Shown: positions 1 to 9,639, numbered from the stretch's first letter. The stretch is DNA of 15,000 nucleotides from Neocallimastix lanati (nom. inval.) (GCA_016946835.1 JACVTC010000079.1:525001-540000); one strand, 5' to 3'. Numbers and translations: made by a program. Notes: generated by a model not told the origin, from the sequence alone.

Positions 1-79
1 TTTTCACATTTTTTTATTATTTAATTCTTTCAATATTTCAATATTTTATTTATTTTAATTTTAATTATATAATATTATA

Positions 80-122
<43 letters not shown>

Positions 123-587
123 GTATTATCCCATAGATATATATATATATATTAATTTATTTCCATTTGACAAAATATATTTACTTATTCATATAAAGAT
201 ATATCTTTATTTTATTGCATTTATTTATTTATTTTTTTTTTTTTTAAAGTATTAATAAATAATGAAAATTAATATCAAAATTATTTTTATTCATATAGTG
301 ACTTATAGTAATATTAATAATAATAATATTCTATTACAATTATTATTAATATTAAATAATTATTGTTGTTTGTTACTATCATTCATTTATATCTTTATGT
401 AAATTAAAAATATATATTTGTATATATTATTATTTTTATCTGTAATATTTATTGTTAAATATTTTTTCTTAATAAATAAAATAGTTTATTATGAATTTTT
501 ATTTGTCCCTTTATTAAATGTAAAAAATTTCAAAAAATTCTTGATATATTTTAATTTTTTTTTATTATTAATATTTAATATTTATAT
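1..587. other. AT-rich flank beyond the CRIB gene, no gene seen
   Basis: This stretch contains a 27-nt T run (96-122), AT dinucleotide repeats and degenerate TTA/AAT blocks. An open frame on the plus strand over 418-639 has only the Phe/Ile/Leu/Tyr/Asn content that random AT-rich sequence yields and overlaps the probable last CRIB exon on the other strand, so I do not call it. The part next to 588 is presumably the 3' untranslated region of the minus-strand gene. Confidence 0.5.
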
Positions 588-1134
588 TTATACCTCTAAT
601 TTAATTTGTACAAGTTCACAGAATATATCTTTCTATTAATTTTAAATATTTGATTATTTAATAATAATTTTTATTATAAAAAATATAGAAATATTAGTAT
701 ATATTAAGTTAATTTGATTATGTTTTATATATTAAAAATATTATATTAATAAAAATAATAAAAATAATAATAATGTATTACATTAATATTATCTCCTTTA
801 ACATCATCTGTACCCATATGATTACAATGCTATAATAGGAATTAGTTTAGATAAATTTTTTTTTTTTTAAAATATTATTAACATTTTATGAAATTGTTTT
901 TTTTAATTAAATATGATAAAAATAAAAAATTAAAAAAAAAAAAAAAAAAAAAAAAAGAAAAATAGAATCAAATATTACTGTAAATGTATCTTTTAATGGT
1001 TCACCAATAACAATTTTTTGATTTTTAACCATTTTTCTGAAGTTTTGCTTTTTCTTAAGATTTGATTTTTTAAATTTTGAATCTTCTTCTTCTTCTTCTT
1101 TTTTTTTGTTAAACACCGATAAAAGACTACCCAT
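588..1134 (-). CDS. Small CRIB-domain Cdc42/Rac effector (SPEC-like), 3 exons
   Basis: Exons read on the minus strand: 1134..979, 829..782 and 632..588 (82 aa). Exon 1 gives an N-terminal MGSLLS, which fits the myristoylation pattern MGxxxS, then a Glu run and a strongly basic Lys/Arg stretch ending IGEPLKDTFT. A GTAATA donor follows, and exon 2 after a TAG acceptor begins HCNHMGTDD. Joining them rebuilds the CRIB signature I-x-x-P..F-x-H-x-x-H-x-G. CRIB motifs bind GTP-loaded Cdc42/Rac. As I recall, the vertebrate small effectors CDC42SE1/2 are about 80 aa, with a membrane-binding N terminus, a basic patch and the same IGEP...H..H.G core, so size and layout agree. Inferred role: membrane-tethered readout of Cdc42 in polarity or actin control. 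Exons 1-2 are well supported. Exon 3 (KDIFCELVQIKLEV) is tentative; reading through the second donor would instead end at 746 with a Tyr/Phe-rich tail. Confidence 0.7.
830..978 (-). other. Intron splitting the CRIB motif
   Basis: This 149-bp intron has a GTAATA donor (978-973) and a TAG acceptor (832-830). It lies between codons, after the Thr of the F-T pair and before the first CRIB histidine. On the plus strand it contains a 25-nt A run (932-956), which is a T run in the sense strand. Reading exon 1 straight through gives a Phe-rich hydrophobic tail from the T run, which is an artefact and not a membrane anchor. Confidence 0.7.
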
Positions 1135-1950
1135 ATTGTTTATTACTGATATATTTATAATTTATAATTTACAATAATTATAACTATTACAAAAAATATA
1201 TAGATTATTTTTTATTAAATTAACATTTTTATTATATAATTTTATATTTAAGGGTAAAAATAAAAAATAAATGAAAAAAAAAAAATTATATATATTAAAT
1301 AATTCATTAAATATACCTTAATATAATATTTCTTCTATATTTTTAATATGAAACTGTTATTTTTTATTTATTTAATAATATATAAATATGCGTGAATTAT
1401 GTGATTATTTATTATTTTATTTTAAAAAAAAATCTACTTTATTTTTAATAATAATTGTATTTTTATTATTATTATTATGTTATTTTATGCTTTATAAATA
1501 TATATATATATGTTTTATGGTTGGCTTTATGATGTAATATATATTTTAAAATATTTATTTTATATTATTTATTTAATAAAATAAATATTGTTTAGTTATA
1601 TGATATATAAACTGTATATATTAATATTTATTTATAAAAAAAAAAATATAACTTAATAATTGTATAATATATATTAAAAAAAGATTTCTTTCAAAAATAT
1701 TGGTAAAAATATATTTTAAAATTTATTTATATAAAGGAATATTACAATTTAAATAAACTACATAAATGTGGTTCTTATGGTAATTTAAATTATTTTATTC
1801 AATATTCTTTAATATTACTTGATCATTTCCTTATCTTTTTAAATGAAATATTTATATAGTAATAAAAGGAAGTTCAACAATTTCTTTTCTTCAATATTTT
1901 ATATTTCTGTTTTTTGAAAGTTTATTATTTTTGAAAAATATTTGTAAAAT

Positions 1951-1993
<43 letters not shown>

Positions 1994-2877
1994 AAATAAA
2001 GAAGTAGAGATACTTTAAAAATGTTTATTTAATATTAATAATATTATTATTTGTAGTTATTATTATTTATCAACTTTCAAGTATTATAATTCCATTATCT
2101 ATATATGACTTGACCTTTTCTGACTATATTTTTTATTATATATATATATATACTTTTTTTTATTAATAATAATATTTTTTTTTTTTTATTTATTTTTATA
2201 AAATAATATTTATTAATATTTATTTTTACTAATTTTAAATCATATTAGAAATATAAATTATATATATATATATTTTTTTTAAAAAAAATATTATAAAATT
2301 ACATAAATTATAAAAAAATTAACATAAATTATATAAATTTATTAAATAATTATAATTAAAATGTTACAAATTTATAAAAATAAAATCTTATAAAAAAAAC
2401 TTTTTAAAAATATTTAATATTAATAAATAAAGTTTTATTTCATAGTATAATAAATATTATAATAATATTAGTTTTTAAATTTAAAATAAAAACTTTTATC
2501 AGTGTTTTAATTTTTATTCTTATAAATAATATTAATAATAAGGAAAAATAAATATTTATTTTTTAATATTTACATATTTATTTACTAAATATATATATAT
2601 AATTAATATTAATATTTATTAATATTAATAACATAAAGTTTAGATATATAAAAATAATGAAATAAAATATATACTAAATAGGTTTCTATATAACAAAAAA
2701 GTAAATATTACAAAAAAAAAATTCTTTTATTATTATTTTATTATTATTAAAGGATTTGCTTAATCATAATCAGCTTATTTTTTTGTAGATATAATAGCTT
2801 TCTATTATTTACAATTTAAATATTTACATTTTTTTTAAACTTTTCATTAATTTTATAACAATTCAGTCACTAATCTA

Positions 2878-2908
<31 letters not shown>

Positions 2909-4036
2909 TATTTATTAATTTATAATATAAAAAAAAAATTTATGACTATAATTAAAAACATAAAAATAAAAATATATAAATTAGTTATAAAATATAATAA
3001 CTTGGTTATTACAATATATAAATTATGTATTATATATTTAAATTTAAAGTTCTATAATTCAAATTTAAAAAATTAAATTATATATATATATAAATATATA
3101 AATAATGTAAATTAAATTTAATGATTTCTTTCTTATTTTATAAATTATTTTTTAAAAGATTGAAATGTAAATATATAAATGAATATTAATATAAAATAAA
3201 TTATTATTCTTGTATTGCTATAATTTTTAATAATTTATATATTAGATATGCGTATACTTTTGTATTTTGAGATATTTAATTTTTTTTTTATTTTTTTTTT
3301 TTTTATATAATTATCTAAATTTTAAACAATTTTAATAGTGTAATATATATAAATAGAAAAGAATAATAAGGTAAATCCAAATAATAATGCAAATAAATTT
3401 TCTAAAATTAAAATGTTATATACATTAATATTATAATATTAAAAAAGTTTATGTAACATTATATAGTGTATATTATAGATTAAAACTTTTAAACTTTAAA
3501 ATATCATTATTGTTTTTAGATTACTTTTTTTTTGCAATTTCTATATTTTAAAAATTTATATCTATTATATGGTTTTTATTTTTATAGATTATTAAATTAA
3601 TAAATTATTTAAAAATTGTTATATTACAGTTATTACATAAATAATTATTTATTCTTTTATTCATTAAAATCTTTTAAATACTTTTCTTTTTTAATTTTAT
3701 TAATAAGATATTAATTAAAAATTGTTTTATATGAAGGATATTATATTCATTAAAGAGTAATAAAAGAGGATTTTATTTCAAATTATTTATTATAATTTTG
3801 TAGGTTAAACAAAAAATTATACATTCATAATAAAAGCTTCTATTTTATTAATTAAAATAAAAAAATTAATAACCAGTAAAATTTTAGCTCAATAATTAAA
3901 GTTTTTAAAGTTTTTGTTTATATTTAACAAAATTTTATAATAATATTATTTTTAATTTTACCTTAATATGGAAATTACATTTTCACTTTTTTACAACGAT
4001 AAAAAATATTTATTTAAAATAAACAAATTTTGAACA

Positions 4037-4039
<3 letters not shown>
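1135..4039. other. Gene-poor AT-rich intergenic region
   Basis: No frame on either strand carries a convincing coding segment here. The sequence is made of AT and TAA/TTA microsatellites, a 34-nt T run (1956-1989) and short A or T runs. The end next to 1134 should contain the CRIB gene promoter, but in this composition TATA-like motifs occur everywhere and none can be singled out. Confidence 0.5.
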
Positions 4040-4077
<38 letters not shown>

Positions 4078-4119
4078 ATTCTTGCATTGTAAAAATATAT
4101 ATAAAATTATTTTTTTTTT

Positions 4120-4175
4120 CATTTTTTGCATTATAAAAATATATATTAATTATCTAATATTATGTTAATAAGAAT

Positions 4176-4210
<35 letters not shown>

Positions 4211-4290
4211 CATTTTTTGTATTATAAAAATATATATTAATTATCTAATATTATGTTAATAAGAATAAATTTTTTTTTTTTTTTTTTTTT
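4120..4290. repeat. 91-bp tandem duplication ending in T runs
   Basis: Two units, 4120-4210 and 4211-4290, both begin CATTTTTTG, continue through a shared non-simple block of about 50 bp (ATTATAAAAATATATATTAA and onward to ...GTTAATAAGAATAAA), and end in a T run of 32 and 21 nt. The blocks differ by about one base, so the duplication is recent; the run lengths account for the length difference. A third, decayed partial unit (GCATTGTAAAAATATATATA) lies at about 4084-4119, directly after a 36-nt T run at 4040-4075. Confidence 0.85.
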
Positions 4291-4384
4291 GACTAGGAAA
4301 AAACTTTATTTAATAATATTTATTAAAAAAAAATATGAGAAAATAAAATATATAATTTTTTTTTACATTAATATAAAAAAACTA

Positions 4385-4530
4385 AAAGTTTCTTGGACGA
4401 AATGACCTCTAACTCTTCCCATTCATCGACGATAACTCCATGTAGATATTAAATTGATTGAAGAGTGCGTCATTATCTAATGATTCGGTTCATGGCTATG
4501 GTTCTAGCCACTAAACCAAAATTTCCATTC
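4385..4530. other. GC-elevated island: candidate structured RNA or decayed coding relic
   Basis: By hand count G+C over 4381-4540 is 57 of 160 (about 36%), against 5-12% in the flanking 60-bp lines and roughly a quarter in the real exons here. The sequence can pair with itself: AATGAC (4401-4406) with GTCATT (4469-4474), nested with ACTCTTC (4412-4418) and GAAGAGT (4460-4466), plus a separate perfect hairpin TGGCTA (4493-4498)/TAGCCA (4505-4510) with a 6-nt loop. No frame is open across it. On the minus strand three frames in turn give protein-like pieces (VARTIAMNRIIR, then DNDALFNQFNIY, then LHGVIVDEWEELEVISSKK), as in a frameshifted remnant. I do not recognise it as tRNA, 5S, U1-U6 or SRP RNA. 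The strand is undetermined. Confidence 0.45.
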
Positions 4531-4540
4531 TTGATGAAAA

Positions 4541-5210
4541 ATATTAATAAGAATATATTATTTTTACTAGATTAAGTAAATATTAACTTTTTTTTTTGTC
4601 TTATTAAAATAATAGATATATTGTACAGCTATTTAATAAATTTATTCAAAATTTCAATTATTTTTATAATATAATATTATGCTGAAAAATTTTTAATTAT
4701 AAAGAACATGTTTAAGTATTACCAGAATAAAAAAAAATTTAATCATTATTAAAATAATTTAATATTTATATGAATATATTCAAGTATTAACTAGAACAAA
4801 AAAAAAAAAAAAGGAATTATTATTATTATTGTACATGTAACGATTACACTTTTATTACTAAAGAATAAAATTTAGAGTCTTATTAAAATTTATTATTCAC
4901 AATATTTTATTATTCTTTAACAATTAATTTAATTTTATTATGATAATTGTAAAATATATATTTTATTTAGTATTAATGACCATTATTTACATTTTATTTT
5001 TATTGTTTTTATTATTTTTATTTTATATATATAATTTTTATTAAATAAATCTATATTAATGAAATTTTATTAAATTTTATTAAATTTTTTTTTGTATTTT
5101 TTTTTTTTATTTTTTTTTTTTTTTATTTTTTTTTTTTTATAAATAATTTTTTTCCATGTGTATCATCATTTTATATTTAGATATTTTATTTTGTTATAAT
5201 TCTTTTCACT
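4541..5210. other. AT-rich spacer downstream of the ropporin-like gene
   Basis: No coding signal is seen. The end next to 5210 is the presumed 3' untranslated region of the minus-strand gene; an AATAAA on the minus strand (TTTATT at 5185-5190) sits about 20 nt past the stop codon but is weak evidence in this composition. A degenerate direct repeat, AAGTATTA followed by an AGAA(T/C)A and A run, occurs near 4713 and 4784. Confidence 0.45.
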
Positions 5211-5671
5211 TTATAGAGCTGAAAAAATATCTAATAATTCACCCTTTTCAATAATTTCACCATCTTTTTCATTTAATTGAGAAAGAATATCATTAACTAC
5301 TGATTCCTGGGAATTTGTATCTGATTCTAATAAGAATTCTGCTATTGATTTAATTTTTTTCAAAGGAATGATATTATCATCACCAATAATATCAACAATT
5401 ACTAGAAGTGTTGATTTCAAATTCTAATATATTATTTAAAAATAAAAATAAAGTAAAAAAAAAATAGCATTTAATAAAATTATGATTTATAGAGATTCAT
5501 ATCTAATAAAACTTCATTATAATAAATGTATTTTACAGTGCATGATCCTGCAACCATTAAAGCCCAGAATTTCAACCATTCAACTTCATTATCCCATGAA
5601 CCAACGCTATAAAATTTTTTTTATAAAATTAAGTTATTAAAGTAATAAATAGTAATTATAATATTAATTTA

Positions 5672-5720
<49 letters not shown>

Positions 5721-6812
5721 ATATACTAGATTATTTACATAATGGCTTCGTTAATTTGACCTTGAGTAATATTAGCATCTTCAGCCATACTTCTAATATC
5801 GGCAATTGGTATTTTATCATTACCTTCTGAAAAGTCTAAAAGCTAGAAAAATAAGAAGATATTAATAAAAAAAAATATTTTTAATAATGAAAATAATTAT
5901 ATTTTATAATATATTTAATGAATTTATATAATTACTCTTTCATAAAATGATTCCAATTCTAATGGAGAAAGTTGAACTTCATTTTTATTTTTGTCATCAT
6001 TATTATCTGAATTAATACTAAAATTTGAATTTCCTGTAGCTTTATTTTTATCTAAAATGTTTGAACTTGTTTTTTCTTTATCATTATCATTATCATCATA
6101 ATCTTCTTCTAATGTTGAAGAATTTCTTAATGTATTTAATTTTTTAAAATATCTTTAGAGCATAAATTTGTTATTATTATAATATTTGATGTTATATTTC
6201 AATATATATAAAAGAATAAAGAATATCATTTAATTAATTAGTATTTTAATTTTATTAATAATATCTAATTTATCTTTAAGACATACTCATAACTTTCAAT
6301 AATAACATCATCCGGTTGAGTCCTTATTATATGTTTGGCATAATTTTTCATAATATCAGGTAATTCTGGTGGAATTCTTACTTGTTCAATACAATAAATT
6401 GGACCATTATATATACGCATTTCATTTTGTTCGGATATTGGTTCAGTGAATGCTTTATCAATCATACCACCACTTGGTTTTTCATTATTATTTTCATTAT
6501 TATCTTGTTTTAAACTTTGTTTTGAAGATTGTTTAGAATTTTTGCCTATAAAAATTATATTATTTTGATAATAATTTTATATTAAAGATTAATTATAATA
6601 ATTTTTTTTTTATTATTTTATTAATAAATAAATAAATATTAAGTGATATTTATTGATAAAATTTTAATATTTTTTCTTTTTTAAATTCAATTATTATTTT
6701 CGTAATATTGCATAGTATAAAATATATTATTTTTCAAATTTCAAATTTATTAAAACTATATTTAAAAATGTAATTAAATTTATTGAATTTTAAACATAAA
6801 TTTTGTATTTTT

Positions 6813-6860
<48 letters not shown>

Positions 6861-7421
6861 TTAATAATGATTTTATATACCTAAACTTGCACGAGATGAT
6901 CTTTTTGAACTAAGACTTTGTTTAGAACTTCTGACTGAACTAATTTTTATTTCATTTTCTTCATTTTCTTGTATTTCTGGTTGTTCTTGAATTTCTTGTT
7001 GTTCTTGAATTTCCGTTTGTTCTTGAATTTCTTGTTGTTCCTGTAATTCAGGTTGTTCTTGTGTATCAACATCCATATCCACATTATTAGTTTCTGCTTC
7101 ATTTTGCTGTGGTTGTTCTTCCTCCATTTCATTTACAACTTCTTCAACTTTTTCTGAATCATTATTATTAGCATCATCTGATGTATCCTTCTGCTCTTCC
7201 ATTACAACTTCATTTTCTTCTTCAGCCATAACCTCCATAGGTTCAGTTTCTTGTTCTGTTGTAATATCTCCTGCTACTATTTCTTCTGCAGGATTTTCTT
7301 CTACTGGGGTTTCTGTTATTTCATTTTCTGCTGGATTTTCTTCTTTAACTAATTCTTCATTTATTTCATTTTCTTCTTTTACTTCATTCAATTCATTTAT
7401 TTCTTCATTAGTTTCAGACAT
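5211..7421 (-). CDS. ROPN1L: Ropporin-1-like / radial spoke protein 11-like flagellar protein, 6 exons
   Basis: Exons on the minus strand: 7421..6881, 6545..6287, 6152..5936, 5842..5739, 5606..5537 and 5423..5211. They join in phase into 467 aa ending in TAA. Residues 1-180 are an acidic, Glu/Gln-rich extension, followed by a Ser/Lys/Arg patch (RSSKQSLSSKRSSRAS). Residues about 230-270 are the RIIa-type dimerisation/docking domain, with IPPELPDIMKNYAK and RTQPDDVI, nearly the ropporin consensus (recalled human ROPN1L: IPPELPDILKQFTK, RTQPADVL). Residues about 278-327 are a low-complexity Asn/Asp/Lys insertion. Residues 338-467 are the ropporin C-terminal region, with NEVEWLKFWALMVAG matching the human KIKWINFLALG block. 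Known role: ROPN1L and Chlamydomonas RSP11 sit in the radial spoke stalk and bind AKAP-type amphipathic helices. Human ROPN1L is about 230 aa, so this protein is twice as long because of the extension and insertion. The start is the only ATG that opens the long exon. Confidence 0.92.
5676..5713. repeat. 38-nt T run in intron 4 of the ropporin-like gene
   Basis: A pure T run on the plus strand within a minus-strand intron, so it is A-rich in the transcript. It is one of twelve T runs of 20 nt or more on this strand. Confidence 0.95.
6546..6880 (-). other. Intron 1 of the ropporin-like gene with a 41-nt T run on the plus strand
   Basis: Donor GTATAT and acceptor TAG bound a 335-bp intron, the longest recognised in the window. 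The T run at 6815-6855 is an A run in the transcript and begins about 25 nt after the donor. It is not a polypyrimidine tract. The other introns of this gene are shorter: 6286-6153, 5935-5843, 5738-5607 (with a 38-nt T run at 5676-5713) and 5536-5424. Confidence 0.85.
6945..7050 (-). repeat. 18-bp coding minisatellite (six-residue acidic/Gln repeat)
   Basis: Inside exon 1 of the ropporin-like gene, about five consecutive six-residue units of the form (P/Q/T)E(I/L)QE(Q/N) are encoded by an 18-bp direct repeat (sense-strand unit close to CAAGAAATTCAAGAACAA). The units differ at the first residue and by a few synonymous changes. The block lies in the disordered N-terminal extension and probably varies in length between strains. 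Confidence 0.75.
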
Positions 7422-7800
7422 TTTATGTTATATTTTGTTATTTATTATTTATAATTGTATAATTGAATTATTGAAATATTTAATGATGTATTCGTTTAAT
7501 TATATTAAAGATAATTATTCATAAATAATTAAAATAAAATGTTAAAAAAAATGAAATTATTAAAATGATTACAAAAAATAAAATTTTAAAAAGTTTATTA
7601 ATATAATATGAAAATTTTAAAAAAATAAAAAAAAAATTTTTTTATATATTTCTTATTATTATTTAATTTAATATATATTAAATAATTAACATTTATACTC
7701 CGATTTTAAAAATTTTTTTTTTTATTTTTTATTTTTTTATTTTTTATTTTTTTATTTTATTTTTTTTATTTTTATTATTATTATTTACAATTAAACGTTG

Positions 7801-7845
7801 AATATTAAGTATTAAATATTAAATATTAAATATTAAATATTATGT
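7801..7845. repeat. 7-bp tandem repeat (ATTAAAT)n
   Basis: About five consecutive near-perfect copies of the 7-mer ATTAAAT, with one variant unit (ATTAAGT) at the left end and decay into ATTATGT at the right end. It is a simple microsatellite with no sign of function. Confidence 0.8.
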
Positions 7846-8198
7846 ATTTATTTTATTAATATAAAATAAGAAAAGGCAAACTTAATAGTAAATAATAATA
7901 TTATAATTATTAATAATACTATCATAATAAAATTATTACAATAATTGCTTTGTTTTATAATCAATATTTATGTAATAATAAAAATTTTTAATAAAAATTA
8001 TTAATAATTTGATATATATAATAGCTAAAGCATTAGTTAAAAAATAAATACTTTTTCTTCATATTTAATTATTTATTTTATTTATATTATTATTTTTTTT
8101 TCCATTTTCTTATAATTATATTTTACTAATATTAATACATAATTTAATAAAATTCTATTAATGAGTTATTTTTTCTTTTTCATTAATATAAAAATTGT

Positions 8199-8345
8199 AA
8201 AATATTAAATAATTATGAAATGCGTTTAAATAAAGTTAATACTATATCTATTAGTTACTTTTTTTTTTTTTTTTTTTTAAATCTATAAGTTACTATGTTT
8301 AAAATATTATTGAATAATTATGAAATGCATTCCAATAAAATTAAT
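8199..8345. repeat. Diverged local duplication, two copies
   Basis: Copy A (8199-8240) and copy B (8301-8345) share AAAATATTA..GAATAATTATGAAATGC or a close variant and then an AATAAA(G/A)TTAAT end. A second shared block, CTAT(T/A)AGTTACT, occurs before B and after A, on either side of a 20-nt T run (8259-8278). The copies have diverged by substitutions and small indels, more than the other duplications in the window. Confidence 0.6.
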
Positions 8346-8547
8346 AATTTATCTTCAAATTTAGAGTACTAAAGAAAACTTGATTGTTTACAATTAAAAT
8401 CTACTTAAACTGTAATTATTAAATTTAAAGATGTAAAAGTATGTAGAAAATTTTCGACGTAATTAAAAAAAAAAAAAAAAATTTTTGTAATTACATTAAA
8501 AGAAATGGTCCATAATCAATTTTATTTATTCATATATGCTTTTATTA

Positions 8548-8810
8548 TTAAAATTATTATATTTTGTATGGAAAATCTAATAATTCAAATCAAATTAATA
8601 ATATAATAAAATACTAATGTAGTAATAAGTATTAATTATTAAATCATGTCATTATCTTTAGAATATTATTATTAAATTAAATTAATTTTTAAAATTATTA
8701 TATTTTGTATGAAAAATCTAATAATTCTCATATCAAATTAATAATATAATAAAAATATTAATGTAGTAATAAATATTAATTATTAAATCATGTCATTATC
8801 TTTAGAATAT
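8548..8810. repeat. About 120-bp direct duplication, two near-identical copies
   Basis: Copy 1 (8548-8666, 119 bp) and copy 2 (8689-8810, 122 bp) start 141 bp apart and align end to end, from TTAAAATTATTATATTTTGT to ATCATGTCATTATCTTTAGA and beyond. I count only a handful of substitutions and about 3 nt of insertion, so identity is near 95%. The sequence is not simple repeat. The linker ATTATTATTAAATTAAATTA (from 8665, running into ATTTTT) recurs at about 8975-9000, hinting that part of a third unit once extended further right. Confidence 0.85.
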
Positions 8811-9637
8811 ATATATTTATACACTTTTTTTATTTTATTTTTTATTTAACTTCATTTTATTATTAAGGATAATAAATTATTTTTATTCCAATAAAATGAT
8901 ATAGAAATGCTCTAACCATGAACATTTCATCATTTAAAAAATAATAATTGCATATTTTTAAACTTGTCCTTGTAATTATTATTAAATTAAATTAATTTTT
9001 ATTTTTGATAGAAATTACCATTAAAACTATCTTTATCTAATTTTTTTAATTCGTATATTTAAATAATGTTGTTAATTATTATAAAGTAATTTTATAATTT
9101 TTTATTCCACTTTTAGATTCAATAATTAAATATGATTGGCTGATTACATTATATATTTTTTTGAAATAAAACTAAAAAAAAAAAAATATTAATTTTTAAA
9201 ATTTATATAAATAATATTAAAAAAAAAAAAAAAAAAAAAAAATTAACTGTAAAGTAAGAGAATTTAGTAACAATTGTTATAATTTTTAATTTAAAAATGT
9301 AAAAGTCTTAATATATAACAACTCATTATAAAAAAAAAATATTTATTTTTTAATTTTTAATGTCTATTAATAAAAAATAATAATAATAAAAAAAAAAAAA
9401 TAAAAAAAATTATTTAAAAAATATTAATACATTATTTATCAAAATTCCAATAAATAAAAAAAAACAACCCTTTCTTTTATTTTTTTTTTTTTTATACAAA
9501 TTATATTTTTTATTTATTTTTATTTTATTATATTATATTATATTATATATATATTATTATTGTAATATTGCTTGTTATTAGAAAAGTTATAATTATAATA
9601 ATTTTAAATTCTTATTCTATTTCTATTTTGATATTTA

Positions 9638-9639
<2 letters not shown>

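Noticed and set aside
418-639. Plus-strand open frame of 73 codons rich in Phe/Ile/Leu
   Set aside because: No ATG at its start, its content matches random AT-rich sequence, there is no family motif, and it overlaps the probable last exon of the minus-strand CRIB gene.
907-978. Phe-rich hydrophobic tail on the CRIB protein as a membrane anchor
   Set aside because: It is encoded by intron sequence (the T run in sense orientation) after a good GTAATA donor; splicing instead restores the CRIB histidines.
4385-4530. Hammerhead ribozyme or tRNA in the GC island
   Set aside because: A CGAAA near 4398 and GTCATT at 4469 suggested a hammerhead, but there is no CTGATGA core in a workable position (only CTAATGA) and no stem II. 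GGTTCTAGCC at 4500 resembles a B box, but no cloverleaf can be built around it.
6947-7132. Lys/Asn-rich minus-strand open frame inside ropporin-like exon 1
   Set aside because: It is a frame shadow of the 18-bp coding repeat in the true frame, which has the correct start and splices to the conserved domain.
9135-9139. ATTGG (reverse CCAAT box) as an exportin-4 promoter element
   Set aside because: A single five-base match about 940 bp upstream of the start codon is not evidence of function.
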